A stretch of DNA of 41,254 bases from Pseudoalteromonas sp. S16_S37 (GCF_014694405.1 NZ_JAAUWV010000045.1:1-41254), one strand, 5' to 3'. Numbered from the stretch's first letter, positions 8,059-16,554 are shown. Numbers and translations: made by a program. The notes: a model not told the origin generated them from the sequence alone.

Positions 8059-10002
8059 TTAAATCTCTTTTGGCTTTTCTATGTAGTAGCCTTGAACGCC
8101 ATCTAGGCAGAGTGTTTCAACAATATGCTTTTCTTCTTGTGTTTCAACGCCTTCAGCAAATACATTAACACCAATGCGGTGCGCAAGGTCGACCATTAAG
8201 CGCATAAAGTATTGGTTGTTTTTGTCTTCTTCTAAACCGCGAGTGTAACTTGCGTCCATTTTGATAAAGTCTGGCTTTAAGTCTCTGAAAAACTTAAATG
8301 AAGTAAGCCCAACACCAAAGCGCTCTACAGTAATACGGGCGCCAACACGGTGTACCATATCAATAAAGCGTTTACTTGCTTTGATATTTTGCTGTAAACC
8401 AAATTCACTTACTTCAAACACTAACTTAGAAGCGATATTGGCATCTTTAAGTAATCGACGCTCTAACCAGATAACAAACTGGTCGCTATGGGCACTTGAA
8501 GCTGTAACGTTGATGCCAAAGTATTTTTCGGTGAAGTTGCGCGTTTTAATCAATTCAAGTGAAGTATCAATGATCAAACGGTCAATATCGATAGCCATCT
8601 CAAGCTTTTCAGCCATTGCCAAAAATGACGCGGTAGGCAACATTTGCCCTTCTTCGGTTTTAAAACGTGCCTGAATTTCTGCATATGCCTTGGTGTTTTT
8701 GCCAACCGGCATGATGTTTTGCATCATCAAAGCGACGCGTTTAGACGCAATGACTTCACTGATCACTTTACGCCAGTTTTGGTTACCAAAGCCCGCGCCA
8801 ACATTATTAACTAAATCTGATTCGCGTTGAATATGCCAAGCATTTGCTTGCTTACTCTGTGCCATGCTCATTGCATTATCAACAACCGACAACAACTCAC
8901 CCAACGGCTTACCAGTTTCGTAAGGAACAATACCCGTGTTGGCAACTGAGCTTAACTCTTGGTTTTGCTGGAACTGGGTAAAACGTGCTTGTAAGGTTTC
9001 ACCAAAATGTTCGGCTTCTTTAGAAGGGACGTTTGGCAAGATAACGGCAAAGTCAGAGCTATTTAAACGAAAGGTTTGGCTGCCGGTATAGGTACCACTA
9101 ACGTGTTTAATGATTTCAGATACAGACTTTATATACTCATCGCCTTTTTGATAGCCACGAGTTTGGTTGATGATCTGTAGCTCACTACAACGGATCATAG
9201 CTAAACTACCAAAGGTTTTTTTGGCGGCCGCTTCAATATGATGCTCGTAGTATTCAACAAACATATTACGGTTGCCAAGCCCAGTGATAACGTCTTTATA
9301 GGCTTCTTGTTTGATACTTTGTGCGGCGCTTTTGATATCGTGCTCTTTACTCTTTAAAAAGTGTGCAAGACGTTTGAAAGAGGGGGTGAGATCAGCGCCC
9401 AGCGATTGCATTTCTTCGGTATCAAACTCATTGTCAATATTGGCAGAGTTCTGATTGCGCGTGATGTACACATCTACGGCATCAGCAACTGTGGTGCTTA
9501 CATTGCGGATCAGGCGTTGGTATATTGTCCGCATGTAAAAAATAGGAATAAAAGCGAGTAGGGCAGTAACTGCAAAGGTCAGTAACATGGCTTGCTGTAA
9601 TAATTGACCTTGGCTTTGTGCATTTATTACAAACTCAATTTTTATATCTTTGCTTTTATTGACGGCAAACTGCGGACGTACCGCATTTATGTTCGATTCA
9701 ATAATGCTACTAAAAAATGGTAAGTTAGTCGGTTGGCTGATATTTAAAATGGTCTCGCCATTAAAGTCACGCACGATAAAAGTTGAAAAGACCTTACCAT
9801 CTGCAAGGGCGGTTTGAATATGTTGTGGCGTCACTTCAGCCATGGTTTTGTCTTGGATATATTGTGTGACAATAGATTGCGCGCTTTGCTGAGCTTTGCT
9901 CACAGCCGCATCAAAACTGGATGCGAAAAACAACACGCCGAGTAGGGAGAATACCAACCAAGAAAAAAATTGTAATAGTATGAGTTTTTTGAAACTAGCC
10001 AT
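8059..10002 (-). CDS. Membrane protein with degenerate GGDEF and EAL domains (LapD/CsrD-like)
   Basis: It is 647 residues. TM1 spans about 8-28, a periplasmic segment 30-134, TM2 about 138-157, then a HAMP/coiled linker, a GGDEF-type domain about 235-392 and an EAL-type domain about 405-647. The cyclase signature is replaced by NSSDF (314-318), so no cyclase activity is expected. In the EAL domain the signature reads EIQ (442-444) and the usual DDFG is ERFG (560-563), while IKMD and AEGVET are kept. It therefore looks like a signalling or c-di-GMP-binding protein rather than an enzyme. Topology and length fit LapD; CsrD of E. coli has similar size and degeneracy. No LapG or msh genes are nearby to decide. 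The start ATG at 10002 overlaps a three-codon leader ORF. The gene follows the tRNA-Asn array. Confidence 0.85.
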   Translation of the reverse strand: MASFKKLILLQFFSWLVFSLLGVLFFASSFDAAVSKAQQSAQSIVTQYIQDKTMAEVTPQHIQTALADGKVFSTFIVRDFNGETILNISQPTNLPFFSSIIESNINAVRPQFAVNKSKDIKIEFVINAQSQGQLLQQAMLLTFAVTALLAFIPIFYMRTIYQRLIRNVSTTVADAVDVYITRNQNSANIDNEFDTEEMQSLGADLTPSFKRLAHFLKSKEHDIKSAAQSIKQEAYKDVITGLGNRNMFVEYYEHHIEAAAKKTFGSLAMIRCSELQIINQTRGYQKGDEYIKSVSEIIKHVSGTYTGSQTFRLNSSDFAVILPNVPSKEAEHFGETLQARFTQFQQNQELSSVANTGIVPYETGKPLGELLSVVDNAMSMAQSKQANAWHIQRESDLVNNVGAGFGNQNWRKVISEVIASKRVALMMQNIMPVGKNTKAYAEIQARFKTEEGQMLPTASFLAMAEKLEMAIDIDRLIIDTSLELIKTRNFTEKYFGINVTASSAHSDQFVIWLERRLLKDANIASKLVFEVSEFGLQQNIKASKRFIDMVHRVGARITVERFGVGLTSFKFFRDLKPDFIKMDASYTRGLEEDKNNQYFMRLMVDLAHRIGVNVFAEGVETQEEKHIVETLCLDGVQGYYIEKPKEI

Positions 10003-10100
10003 TATTCAGCCATTATTTTTTAATCTATCAACGGGGAAAAGTCGCTTTAAATCAAGCAATTTTATTTGTATTTAAGCAGTTGTAGGTTAGTTCAAAAGTG

Positions 10101-10117
10101 TTTGATTGTCTATCAAA
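10101..10117 (-). terminator. Possible weak terminator of the tRNA-Asn array
   Basis: TTTGAT and ATCAAA form a 6-bp stem around a 5-base loop, 10 bases past the last tRNA. On the transcribed strand it is followed by CACTTTTG. The stem is weak, so read-through into the GGDEF/EAL gene is possible. Confidence 0.35.
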
Positions 10118-10126
10118 ATGTCATAT

Positions 10127-10203
10127 TGGCTCCCCCTCCCCGACTCGAACGGGGGACCTGCGGATTAACAGTCCGTCGCTCTAACCAACTGAGCTAAGGG
10201 GGA
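10127..10203 (-). tRNA. tRNA-Asn (GUU), copy 4 in transcription order
   Basis: A 77-base cloverleaf with encoded CCA. The acceptor stem is TCCCCCT/AGGGGGA, the T arm is CCCCG-TTCGAGT-CGGGG, and the anticodon loop is CTGTTAA with GTT complementary to plus-strand AAC at 10167-10169. It is identical in sequence to the other three copies. The downstream spacer leads to a weak hairpin. Confidence 0.98.
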
Positions 10204-10231
10204 ACAATATATAAAGAAGGAAGTTGCAATT

Positions 10232-10308
10232 TGGCTCCCCCTCCCCGACTCGAACGGGGGACCTGCGGATTAACAGTCCGTCGCTCTAACCAACTGAGCT
10301 AAGGGGGA
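10232..10308 (-). tRNA. tRNA-Asn (GUU), copy 3 in transcription order
   Basis: Identical to the other copies over all 77 bases, including the encoded CCA. The 28-base spacer to the next copy is A-rich (AAAGAAGGAA) and shows no similarity to the other spacers, so the duplicated unit is the tRNA itself. Confidence 0.98.
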
Positions 10309-10326
10309 ACAATTGCATAAACGATT

Positions 10327-10403
10327 TGGCTCCCCCTCCCCGACTCGAACGGGGGACCTGCGGATTAACAGTCCGTCGCTCTAACCAACTGAGCTAAGGG
10401 GGA
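10327..10403 (-). tRNA. tRNA-Asn (GUU), copy 2 in transcription order
   Basis: Identical 77-base tRNA-Asn with anticodon GTT and encoded CCA. An 18-base spacer separates it from the following copy and a 20-base spacer from the preceding one. All four are presumably cut from a single precursor. Confidence 0.98.
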
Positions 10404-10423
10404 ATCGTTTTGATTAAGAAACT

Positions 10424-10500
10424 TGGCTCCCCCTCCCCGACTCGAACGGGGGACCTGCGGATTAACAGTCCGTCGCTCTAACCAACTGAGCTAAGGGGGA
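10424..10500 (-). tRNA. tRNA-Asn (GUU), copy 1, promoter-proximal
   Basis: First tRNA of the array, with its 5' end 25 bases downstream of the end of the -10 element. Sequence and fold are as in the other copies: 77 bases, anticodon GTT, CCA encoded. A short leader of about 20 bases precedes it. Confidence 0.98.
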
Positions 10501-10525
10501 AGCGTGTGTCTCTCAACGGGGCGAA

Positions 10526-10554
10526 ATATTAATGACCCCTTAGCAAGGTGTCAA
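10526..10554 (-). promoter_or_regulatory. Sigma-70 promoter of the tRNA-Asn array
   Basis: On the minus strand, TTGACA (10554-10549) is followed by a 17-base spacer and TAATAT (10531-10526), close to a perfect sigma-70 promoter. Just after the -10 there is a GC-rich stretch (CGCCCCG), typical of the discriminator of stable-RNA promoters under stringent control. The known rule comes from E. coli; stringent regulation here is inferred. Confidence 0.85.
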
Positions 10555-11063
10555 CCAATAAAATGACATAAAATTAAAAAACTGTCTTATTCGCTGCTTT
10601 TATATCCGATTTGTTGAAATTTATTGCAAAAATCCTCAGCTCGCCAGTAGGGGAGTAGTGCTTCTAAACTATCCTGACGAATATCTCTGAAGAATGTCCT
10701 GATGCTTAGATTTTAACTAAAACGTGTAATTATTGGTCTTTTGAGTCGATTATTAATCGAATAGCGTGTTTTATACACTTTTCTTTTTTGATCATAATTC
10801 CATAGACAAGATCGGTGCAGAAAGATCACCAAGCACTGCGTTAAATCTTTGCTCATTCTTGCCGAACAAGCGATTTTTGTGCGCGCACTCTTGGTAAAAA
10901 ATGCATAGATTATCCTGCTAAATATAAAAAACAATTCAAAACAATGGCTTATGCTTTTATTTTGTTAATTGGAATAGGCGTAATAGTTTTAGGAACGCAA
11001 TGATATAAGTTTATTGCGACCAATTTGTCTCGTTTTTGAGCAGTTCTGGTGCATGCGATCACA

Positions 11064-11079
11064 CTGTCATTATCGACAG
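11064..11079. promoter_or_regulatory. LexA-box-like motif (CTGT-N8-ACAG)
   Basis: CTGT, eight bases, then ACAG: the gammaproteobacterial SOS-box core. It lies about 475 bases before the MATE start in an operon that includes uvrB, an SOS gene in E. coli. The spacer CATTATCG is less AT-rich than strong sites, and one such match is expected by chance in about 65 kb, so this is only a candidate. Confidence 0.35.
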
Positions 11080-11128
11080 CTTGCAAATGATCGCTCGCTA
11101 GGGCCTTATTCTATTGGCGTTTATCGAC

Positions 11129-11151
11129 TTATCCACGGAATCTGTGGATAA
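11129..11151. promoter_or_regulatory. DnaA-box-like inverted repeat
   Basis: TTATCCAC and GTGGATAA form perfect 8-bp arms 7 bases apart. The minus-strand copy reads TTATCCACA, a perfect DnaA box; the plus-strand copy is one base off (TTATCCACG). It lies upstream of MATE-uvrB. A DnaA-binding site has been described upstream of uvrB in E. coli, which makes the location notable. Confidence 0.5.
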
Positions 11152-11435
11152 CATTGTTTATTAATATTTAAGAAGTGTGTCAAAGCTATGAAAATAGAGC
11201 CCTGCGAGCATTTCAATATATTTTCTTGAATTATTTTTTATTAATAAAATCATACCGTTAATTATTGTGCATATAATTGGCGTGGATTTTGATGCAAGTG
11301 AACTTTTTATGACCAAAACGCCCTTTTGTTGTGCAAAAAAAATACGCTTGGTTGTTAAATATGTAACTAATTTGTCATTTAGGGGGCTTTTGTGCTTTTT
11401 TGAGCCGTATCTCGGTCTATTCAAAGCTAACTAGA

Positions 11436-11463
11436 TTGATCTAAGTTTTACCTAGCTTAATAG
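11436..11463 (+). promoter_or_regulatory. Possible promoter of MATE-uvrB
   Basis: TTGATC, a 16-base spacer and TAATAG, ending about 90 bases before the MATE ATG. The match is moderate in AT-rich DNA. If used, the LexA-like motif would lie more than 350 bases upstream of it. Confidence 0.3.
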
Positions 11464-11553
11464 AATGCGCACTAAAATCAGCTGTGAATTGACTGGGTTT
11501 AAGGCGGCTGATGATTTAAAATGCCAAGCTCATAATAGGAGAACACACATCAT

Positions 11554-12930
11554 ATGTCGTCTGTGCACAATCCAAATAAAGGCAATGATATCTTAAGTGC
11601 AGATATCCCAGCTACGTTGAAACGAATGACCATCCCTATGATTTTCGGCATGATCACCTTGATGATGTTCAATATTGTCGATACTTTTTTTATCAGTATG
11701 CTTGGTACTGAGCAACTGGCAGCAGTCAGTTTTACCTTTCCAGTCACCTTTACCGTTATTAGTCTTGCGATTGGATTAGGCATTGGAACGTCTGCAGTGA
11801 TTGCCAAGGCGTTGGGTGCTAACAAAATAGACGAAGCTAAATTTGATGCCACTATCGCATTACTTATTTCAGCGGTGTTTGTGTTTGCTTTATCCGTTGT
11901 TGGTTTTATCTTCATTGAGCCTATCTTCAAATTACTCGGTGCCAATCATGAAGTAATGCCATATATATATGACTATATTTCGATTTGGTTTTTGGGCAGT
12001 GTTTTCTTAATTACGCCCATGATCGGCAATTCGGTGTTGCGAGCCAGTGGGGATACCAAAACACCCAGCTTTATCATGGGGTTTGCGGGTTTGATAAATG
12101 CGGTGCTTGATCCATTACTTATATTTGGCCTTGGTCCTATCCCTGCGCTTGGTATAAAAGGGGCTGCGATTGCCAGTGTTATTGCTTGGTCAGTGGCTGT
12201 GGCGATTATTTTATATCTGCTTGCAATCAAAAAACGGCTACTTAGTTTGCACAGTGGTCAACAGGGAGTGATTAGCGCAAGCCGTAAAATACTAAAAATA
12301 GGCTTTCCTGCTGCAGGTGCGAATATGTTGACACCGATGGCAATGGCTGTGATGACAGCTATCGTTGCAAGTTATGGTCCTGAGGCGGTTGCTGCATTTG
12401 GTGTGGGCAGTCGTATTGAATCGATAGCCAGCTTAGTGGTGCTTGCTTTGTCGATGACTTTACCGCCTTTTGTTAGCCAAAATTTTGGTGCAGGTAAGTA
12501 CGATAGGGTCCAGCAAGCTTACAAACAAACATTAAAATTTGTAATGGTTTGGCAGCTTCTTATCTATCTTGTTTTGCTGGTTTTTTCTTCTCTGATAAGC
12601 CGTACATTCGGTAATGAAGCTGAAGTCGTAAGAGTGATAGAGCTGTTTATTTACATCATGCCACTTAGTTACGGCTTGCAAGGTATTATTATATTATCGA
12701 ATTCTTCTTTCAATGCGTTACACAAACCAATGAATGCATTGGCGCTCAGTGTAGTCAGGTTGTTTATTTTTTATGTGCCTTTTGCATATATTGGCTCTTT
12801 GTTAGGCGACCTTCCTGGTTTATTCATTGGCGCTGCAATTGGCAATTTAGTGACGGCATTGGTTGCTTATAATTGGTTTAACTACAGTTTGGCTAAGATG
12901 CATGATGCGTCTGATAGGGAGTATGCTTGA
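11554..12930 (+). CDS. MATE family multidrug/Na+ antiporter
   Basis: Inner-membrane exporter of the MATE family, which moves cationic or aromatic compounds out in exchange for Na+ or H+. It is 458 residues with twelve predicted hydrophobic helices in two homologous halves; the N-terminal half contains the family-typical FNIVDTFFISMLG. The start ATG at 11554 has AGGAGA about eleven bases upstream. The stop TGA overlaps the uvrB ATG (TGATG), so the two genes are translationally coupled. The substrate cannot be read from sequence. The pairing with a DNA-repair gene suggests co-expression under DNA-damaging conditions, an inference. Confidence 0.92.
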   Translation: MSSVHNPNKGNDILSADIPATLKRMTIPMIFGMITLMMFNIVDTFFISMLGTEQLAAVSFTFPVTFTVISLAIGLGIGTSAVIAKALGANKIDEAKFDATIALLISAVFVFALSVVGFIFIEPIFKLLGANHEVMPYIYDYISIWFLGSVFLITPMIGNSVLRASGDTKTPSFIMGFAGLINAVLDPLLIFGLGPIPALGIKGAAIASVIAWSVAVAIILYLLAIKKRLLSLHSGQQGVISASRKILKIGFPAAGANMLTPMAMAVMTAIVASYGPEAVAAFGVGSRIESIASLVVLALSMTLPPFVSQNFGAGKYDRVQQAYKQTLKFVMVWQLLIYLVLLVFSSLISRTFGNEAEVVRVIELFIYIMPLSYGLQGIIILSNSSFNALHKPMNALALSVVRLFIFYVPFAYIGSLLGDLPGLFIGAAIGNLVTALVAYNWFNYSLAKMHDASDREYA

Positions 12931-14942
12931 TGAGTGACGAATTTAAGTTAATATCACACTTTTCACCAAGTGGTGATCAGCCCACGGCTATCGCAAAACT
13001 ATGTGAGGGTTTAGAAGCGGGCCTTGCCCACCAAACCTTGCTAGGAGCAACTGGTACGGGCAAAACCTTTACCATGGCAAATATCATCAGCAATCTTAAT
13101 CGCCCCACAATTATCATGGCGCATAATAAAACTCTGGCAGCTCAATTATATGGAGAGATGAAAGAGTTTTTTCCTGATAATGCGGTTGAGTACTTTGTCT
13201 CATATTATGATTACTACCAGCCCGAAGCCTATGTGGTTGCCAGTGACACGTTTATAGAAAAAGATGCCTCTATTAATGAGCACATAGAGCAGATGCGCTT
13301 GTCGGCAACCAAAGCATTACTTGAAAGGCGTGATACCATTATTGTGGCTTCCGTGTCAGCGATTTATGGTCTTGGCGATCCAGATTCTTATATGAAGATG
13401 ATGCTATTGCTCAAGGTAGGAGATACCGTAAACCAAAGAGATATGTTGCGCCGTTTGGCCGAGTTGCAATACACCCGCAACGATATGGATTTTAGCCGAG
13501 GCACCTATCGCGTGCGCGGAGAAGTGATTGATATCTTTCCTGCTGAATCTGATTCATACGCTATTCGAGTAGAAATGTTTGATGATGAGATTGAACGTAT
13601 AAGTATGTTTGATCCACTTACCGGCGCGGTAGAAAAACATCTGATCAGAGCGACTATTTATCCCAAAACTCACTATGTTACGCCACGTGAGAAGATCCTA
13701 GATGCCATTGACAAAATCAAAGTTGAGCTAAAAGAGCGAAGAGCACAGCTACTTGAAAACAACAAGTTAGTTGAAGAGCAGCGCGTTGCTCAACGTACTC
13801 AGTATGATATCGAAATGATGACCGAATTGGGTTATTGCTCTGGGATTGAAAACTACAGTCGTTATTTGTCTGGCAGAGCGCCGGGCGAGCCACCGCCAAC
13901 CTTGTTGGATTACTTGCCAGATGATGCCTTGGTGATCATCGATGAATCACACGTAACTGTCTCGCAAATTGGTGCAATGTACAAAGGCGATAGAAGCCGT
14001 AAAGAAAACCTAGTTGAGTATGGTTTTAGATTACCCTCAGCAATGGATAATCGGCCACTAAAGTTTGACGAGTTTGAAGCGATTGCCCCGCAAACGATTT
14101 ATGTATCGGCAACCCCAGGTGATTTTGAGCTTGAGAAATCAAACGGTGATGTTGCAGAGCAGGTGATCCGTCCAACAGGATTACTCGACCCGCAATTAGA
14201 GGTACGCCCTGTTGCTACTCAAGTAGATGATTTGCTCTCTGAGATCTATTTGGCCGTAGAGAAAAAAGAGCGAGTATTGGTTACAACGCTGACCAAAAGA
14301 ATGGCGGAAGATTTAACCGATTATTTGAATGATCATGATGTAAAAGTACGCTACTTACACTCAGATATCGATACGGTTGAGCGTATGGAAATTATTAGAG
14401 ACCTACGTAAAGGCGTGTTTGATGTGCTAGTGGGTATTAACTTACTCCGTGAAGGATTGGATATGCCTGAAGTTTCCTTGGTGGCGATTTTAGACGCCGA
14501 CAAAGAAGGCTTCTTGCGTTCAGCGCGCTCGCTCATTCAGACCATAGGTCGTGCGGCTCGACACCTCAATGGTAGAGCCATTTTGTATGGTGACGTGATA
14601 ACCAAGTCGATGCGCAAAGCCATTGATGAAACTGAGCGACGTCGTGCAATTCAACAAGCCTATAACGAAAAGCATGGTATTGAACCGCAGGCTTTAAATA
14701 AGAAGATCACCGATGTGATGGACACCGGTGAGGAAGTATCGCAAGCTGATATCGCCAAAGCTAAACTGCACAGAAAACCAAAAGAGGCTGTGATTGACGC
14801 TGATCCTAAACAACTTGCTGCTAAAATTAGTGAACTTGAAGCGAAAATGATGCAACACGCTCGTGAGCTCGAGTTTGAGCAAGCCGCGAAAGTACGCGAC
14901 CAAATTCATGAACTACAACAGCAGTTGTTGGGGATTTCTTAG
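12930..14942 (+). CDS. uvrB: UvrABC nucleotide excision repair helicase subunit B
   Basis: Damage-verifying subunit that is loaded by UvrA and recruits UvrC. It is 670 residues from ATG at 12930; AGGGAG at 12916-12921 supports this start, while the TTG one codon earlier is less likely. Walker A is GATGTGKT (39-46), the damage-probing beta-hairpin includes YYDYYQPEAYV from residue 92, and the DEAD-type motif is IIDESH. Further helicase motifs (SATPGD, QTIGRAARH) are intact, and a C-terminal UVR coiled-coil motif lies at about 630-665 for UvrC contact. The length matches E. coli (673). It overlaps the MATE stop by one base. Confidence 0.98.
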   Translation: MSDEFKLISHFSPSGDQPTAIAKLCEGLEAGLAHQTLLGATGTGKTFTMANIISNLNRPTIIMAHNKTLAAQLYGEMKEFFPDNAVEYFVSYYDYYQPEAYVVASDTFIEKDASINEHIEQMRLSATKALLERRDTIIVASVSAIYGLGDPDSYMKMMLLLKVGDTVNQRDMLRRLAELQYTRNDMDFSRGTYRVRGEVIDIFPAESDSYAIRVEMFDDEIERISMFDPLTGAVEKHLIRATIYPKTHYVTPREKILDAIDKIKVELKERRAQLLENNKLVEEQRVAQRTQYDIEMMTELGYCSGIENYSRYLSGRAPGEPPPTLLDYLPDDALVIIDESHVTVSQIGAMYKGDRSRKENLVEYGFRLPSAMDNRPLKFDEFEAIAPQTIYVSATPGDFELEKSNGDVAEQVIRPTGLLDPQLEVRPVATQVDDLLSEIYLAVEKKERVLVTTLTKRMAEDLTDYLNDHDVKVRYLHSDIDTVERMEIIRDLRKGVFDVLVGINLLREGLDMPEVSLVAILDADKEGFLRSARSLIQTIGRAARHLNGRAILYGDVITKSMRKAIDETERRRAIQQAYNEKHGIEPQALNKKITDVMDTGEEVSQADIAKAKLHRKPKEAVIDADPKQLAAKISELEAKMMQHARELEFEQAAKVRDQIHELQQQLLGIS

Positions 14943-15088
14943 TATTCGATGTGCGTGTGGCTCTCATTAATTTTTTGGGTGTACTCCAGTTGCAGCAATT
15001 TATAGCTGTAATCAATACGGCCAGTTAAAAGTTCATGCTTGAGAGGGACGTTATTTAGTCGTGTTTTCATCTTTTCAATACGTTCCTT

Positions 15089-15118
15089 TTACTGCTATGG
15101 TGTGCGCCTATCTAATAT
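15089..15118 (+). promoter_or_regulatory. Possible promoter of the S41 protease gene
   Basis: TTACTG, an 18-base spacer and TAATAT, ending about 20 bases before the ATG. The -10 is good and the -35 weak. The 200-base gap after uvrB shows no clear terminator. Confidence 0.3.
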
Positions 15119-15139
15119 AGGTACTTGCTAGGTATATCA

Positions 15140-16408
15140 ATGAAAAACAAAAAGTTCAGAATGGTGTTCGGTGGATTCTTTGCGCTTAGTTTATGTGCTT
15201 GTCAGCACGTTACAATACAAAACGTCGCACAGAGTTTTAATGCGAACTTAGCATGGCTTGAGCTTAAAAATACCCTTGAGCAGCAATATGCCTACCTCGA
15301 TAGAAGCGGAGTTGATAAGGATAAGTTGTTTAATTTATTTGCGCCAAAACTTTTAGCTACGCAATCCAAGCAGGCTTTTGCCGACACTGCACAGCAATTA
15401 TTGCGCAACTTTTACGATCCACACTTGAACCTTGGACCATACAATGAGCAAGACTTTAGTGTGTATCCTACAGGCTCCGATATTTATGTTAATTATCAAA
15501 ATCAGCAGTTTATTGTAGTTGACGTTAAAGCAGGCTCCGCTGCCGACTTGGCTGGTATACGTGCAAATATGTTGGTCACAAAAGTGAATGGCCTATCTAT
15601 GTCTCTGGCAGTAAAACAAGTGCTTGGCCGCGAGTTGTCACAACTACTACCTGAACAAGTGAACTATGCCGCGAATGTGAGTCTCGGTGGCTTAAGAAAT
15701 ACTGTGCGCACAATCACCGTGAATAATGGCATGGGTGAGAAGTACTATGAGCTTGCTGCGAGTTATGAGGCAATCAATGCTTTGCGAGATGGCCCTATGG
15801 TCAGTTATCGTAAAATTGATAACTTAGGCTACGTTCGTTTCAATAATGGCCTGGGCAACGCCAAAACCGTTGATGAATTCAAACAAGCTTTACTCGAATT
15901 GATAGATACTGAAGCGTTGATCATTGACTTAAGAAATACGCCAAGTGGTGGAAATACCTCTGTAGCAGAGCCTATTTTAGGTCACTTTGTAACGCATAAA
16001 ACCGCCTATCAGCGTTACCAGACTCAGCTGAGTGATTTGCCATACATAGACGTTGAAATGTCTACGGCTTACGTGGAACCTAACCTGCCTTTTTATGATA
16101 AGCCTTTTGTTGTTTTAGCGGGTCACTGGAGTGGCAGTATGGGAGAGGGCATGACAATTGGTTTTGATGCCATTGGTGCCAAAGCGGTTATTGGTGCGCC
16201 GATGGCAGACTTATTGGGGGGCATAAAAACCGTGCAGCTTAAGCACAGTGACACGTGGTTAGAGTTGGGCTTTGAGCGTTTGTATCATGTGAACGGCAGC
16301 TTTAGAGAAGACTTTGTGCCGCATATTCGTTTAGATACCGCGGATAGAGATAGTGCAGGTAATGACCCAGCTTTAGCAAAAGCGCTATCGGTACTTGATA
16401 AAGTTTAG
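15140..16408 (+). CDS. S41 family (C-terminal processing type) protease, probable lipoprotein
   Basis: Secreted serine protease of the tail-specific/CtpA family. ATG at 15140 is preferred over an in-frame TTG at 15125, giving 422 residues. The N-terminus is a lipoprotein signal (MKNKKFRMVF, then LSLCAC), with Cys21 as the likely lipidated residue. A PDZ-like segment lies around 105-195 and the S41 domain around 225-415. IIDLRNTPSGG (261-271) is the conserved strand-loop, and the nucleophile is probably Ser333 in the SMGEG motif. The basic residue of the dyad is not obvious by eye. The gene stands alone and points away from uvrB; the substrate is unknown. Confidence 0.87.
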   Translation: MKNKKFRMVFGGFFALSLCACQHVTIQNVAQSFNANLAWLELKNTLEQQYAYLDRSGVDKDKLFNLFAPKLLATQSKQAFADTAQQLLRNFYDPHLNLGPYNEQDFSVYPTGSDIYVNYQNQQFIVVDVKAGSAADLAGIRANMLVTKVNGLSMSLAVKQVLGRELSQLLPEQVNYAANVSLGGLRNTVRTITVNNGMGEKYYELAASYEAINALRDGPMVSYRKIDNLGYVRFNNGLGNAKTVDEFKQALLELIDTEALIIDLRNTPSGGNTSVAEPILGHFVTHKTAYQRYQTQLSDLPYIDVEMSTAYVEPNLPFYDKPFVVLAGHWSGSMGEGMTIGFDAIGAKAVIGAPMADLLGGIKTVQLKHSDTWLELGFERLYHVNGSFREDFVPHIRLDTADRDSAGNDPALAKALSVLDKV

Positions 16409-16524
16409 CTATTTAATAACGGCCTCTTTGATCTACTTAATTGGGGGGGCTTAATGAAAGTATCGGTTTTACATTTTTGGTAGCGTGCAAATAAGGTGTA
16501 ATTCGTTAAGAGATCCGTATATAG

Positions 16525-16554
16525 AATAGGCTACAACTGGTGCTGTAGCCTATT
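16525..16554. terminator. Hairpin between converging genes
   Basis: Perfect 11-bp arms AATAGGCTACA / TGTAGCCTATT around an 8-base loop, midway between the S41 gene and the InlB-repeat gene, which converge. There is no long T-run, so terminator function is likely but not certain. Confidence 0.55.

Larger units (their letters stand above)
10555..11553. other. One-kilobase AT-rich intergenic region
   Basis: Non-coding region between the divergently oriented tRNA array and the MATE-uvrB operon. Two minus-strand ORFs inside it (10713-10934 and 11161-11424) have no ribosome site or recognisable composition and I do not call them. What can be seen is a CTGT-N8-ACAG motif at 11064-11079, a DnaA-box-like inverted repeat at 11129-11151 and a possible promoter at 11436-11463. 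An unannotated small RNA is possible but I cannot show one. Confidence 0.6.

Noticed and set aside
10127..10500. Four 77-base repeats with short unique spacers, like a CRISPR array
   Set aside because: Each repeat folds as a complete tRNA-Asn with acceptor stem, T arm, GTT anticodon and CCA; spacers are only 18-28 bases and no cas gene is present.
10713..10934. Minus-strand ORF of 73 residues
   Set aside because: No ribosome site, AT-rich random-looking composition and no recognisable motif.
11129..11151. DnaA-box pair as a replication origin
   Set aside because: Only two boxes, no AT-rich unwinding cluster with further boxes, and none of the usual origin neighbours (dnaA, dnaN, mnmG). A local regulatory site is more plausible.
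11161..11424. Minus-strand ORF of 87 residues
   Set aside because: No ribosome site, and it overlaps the upstream region of the MATE-uvrB operon; composition looks non-coding.
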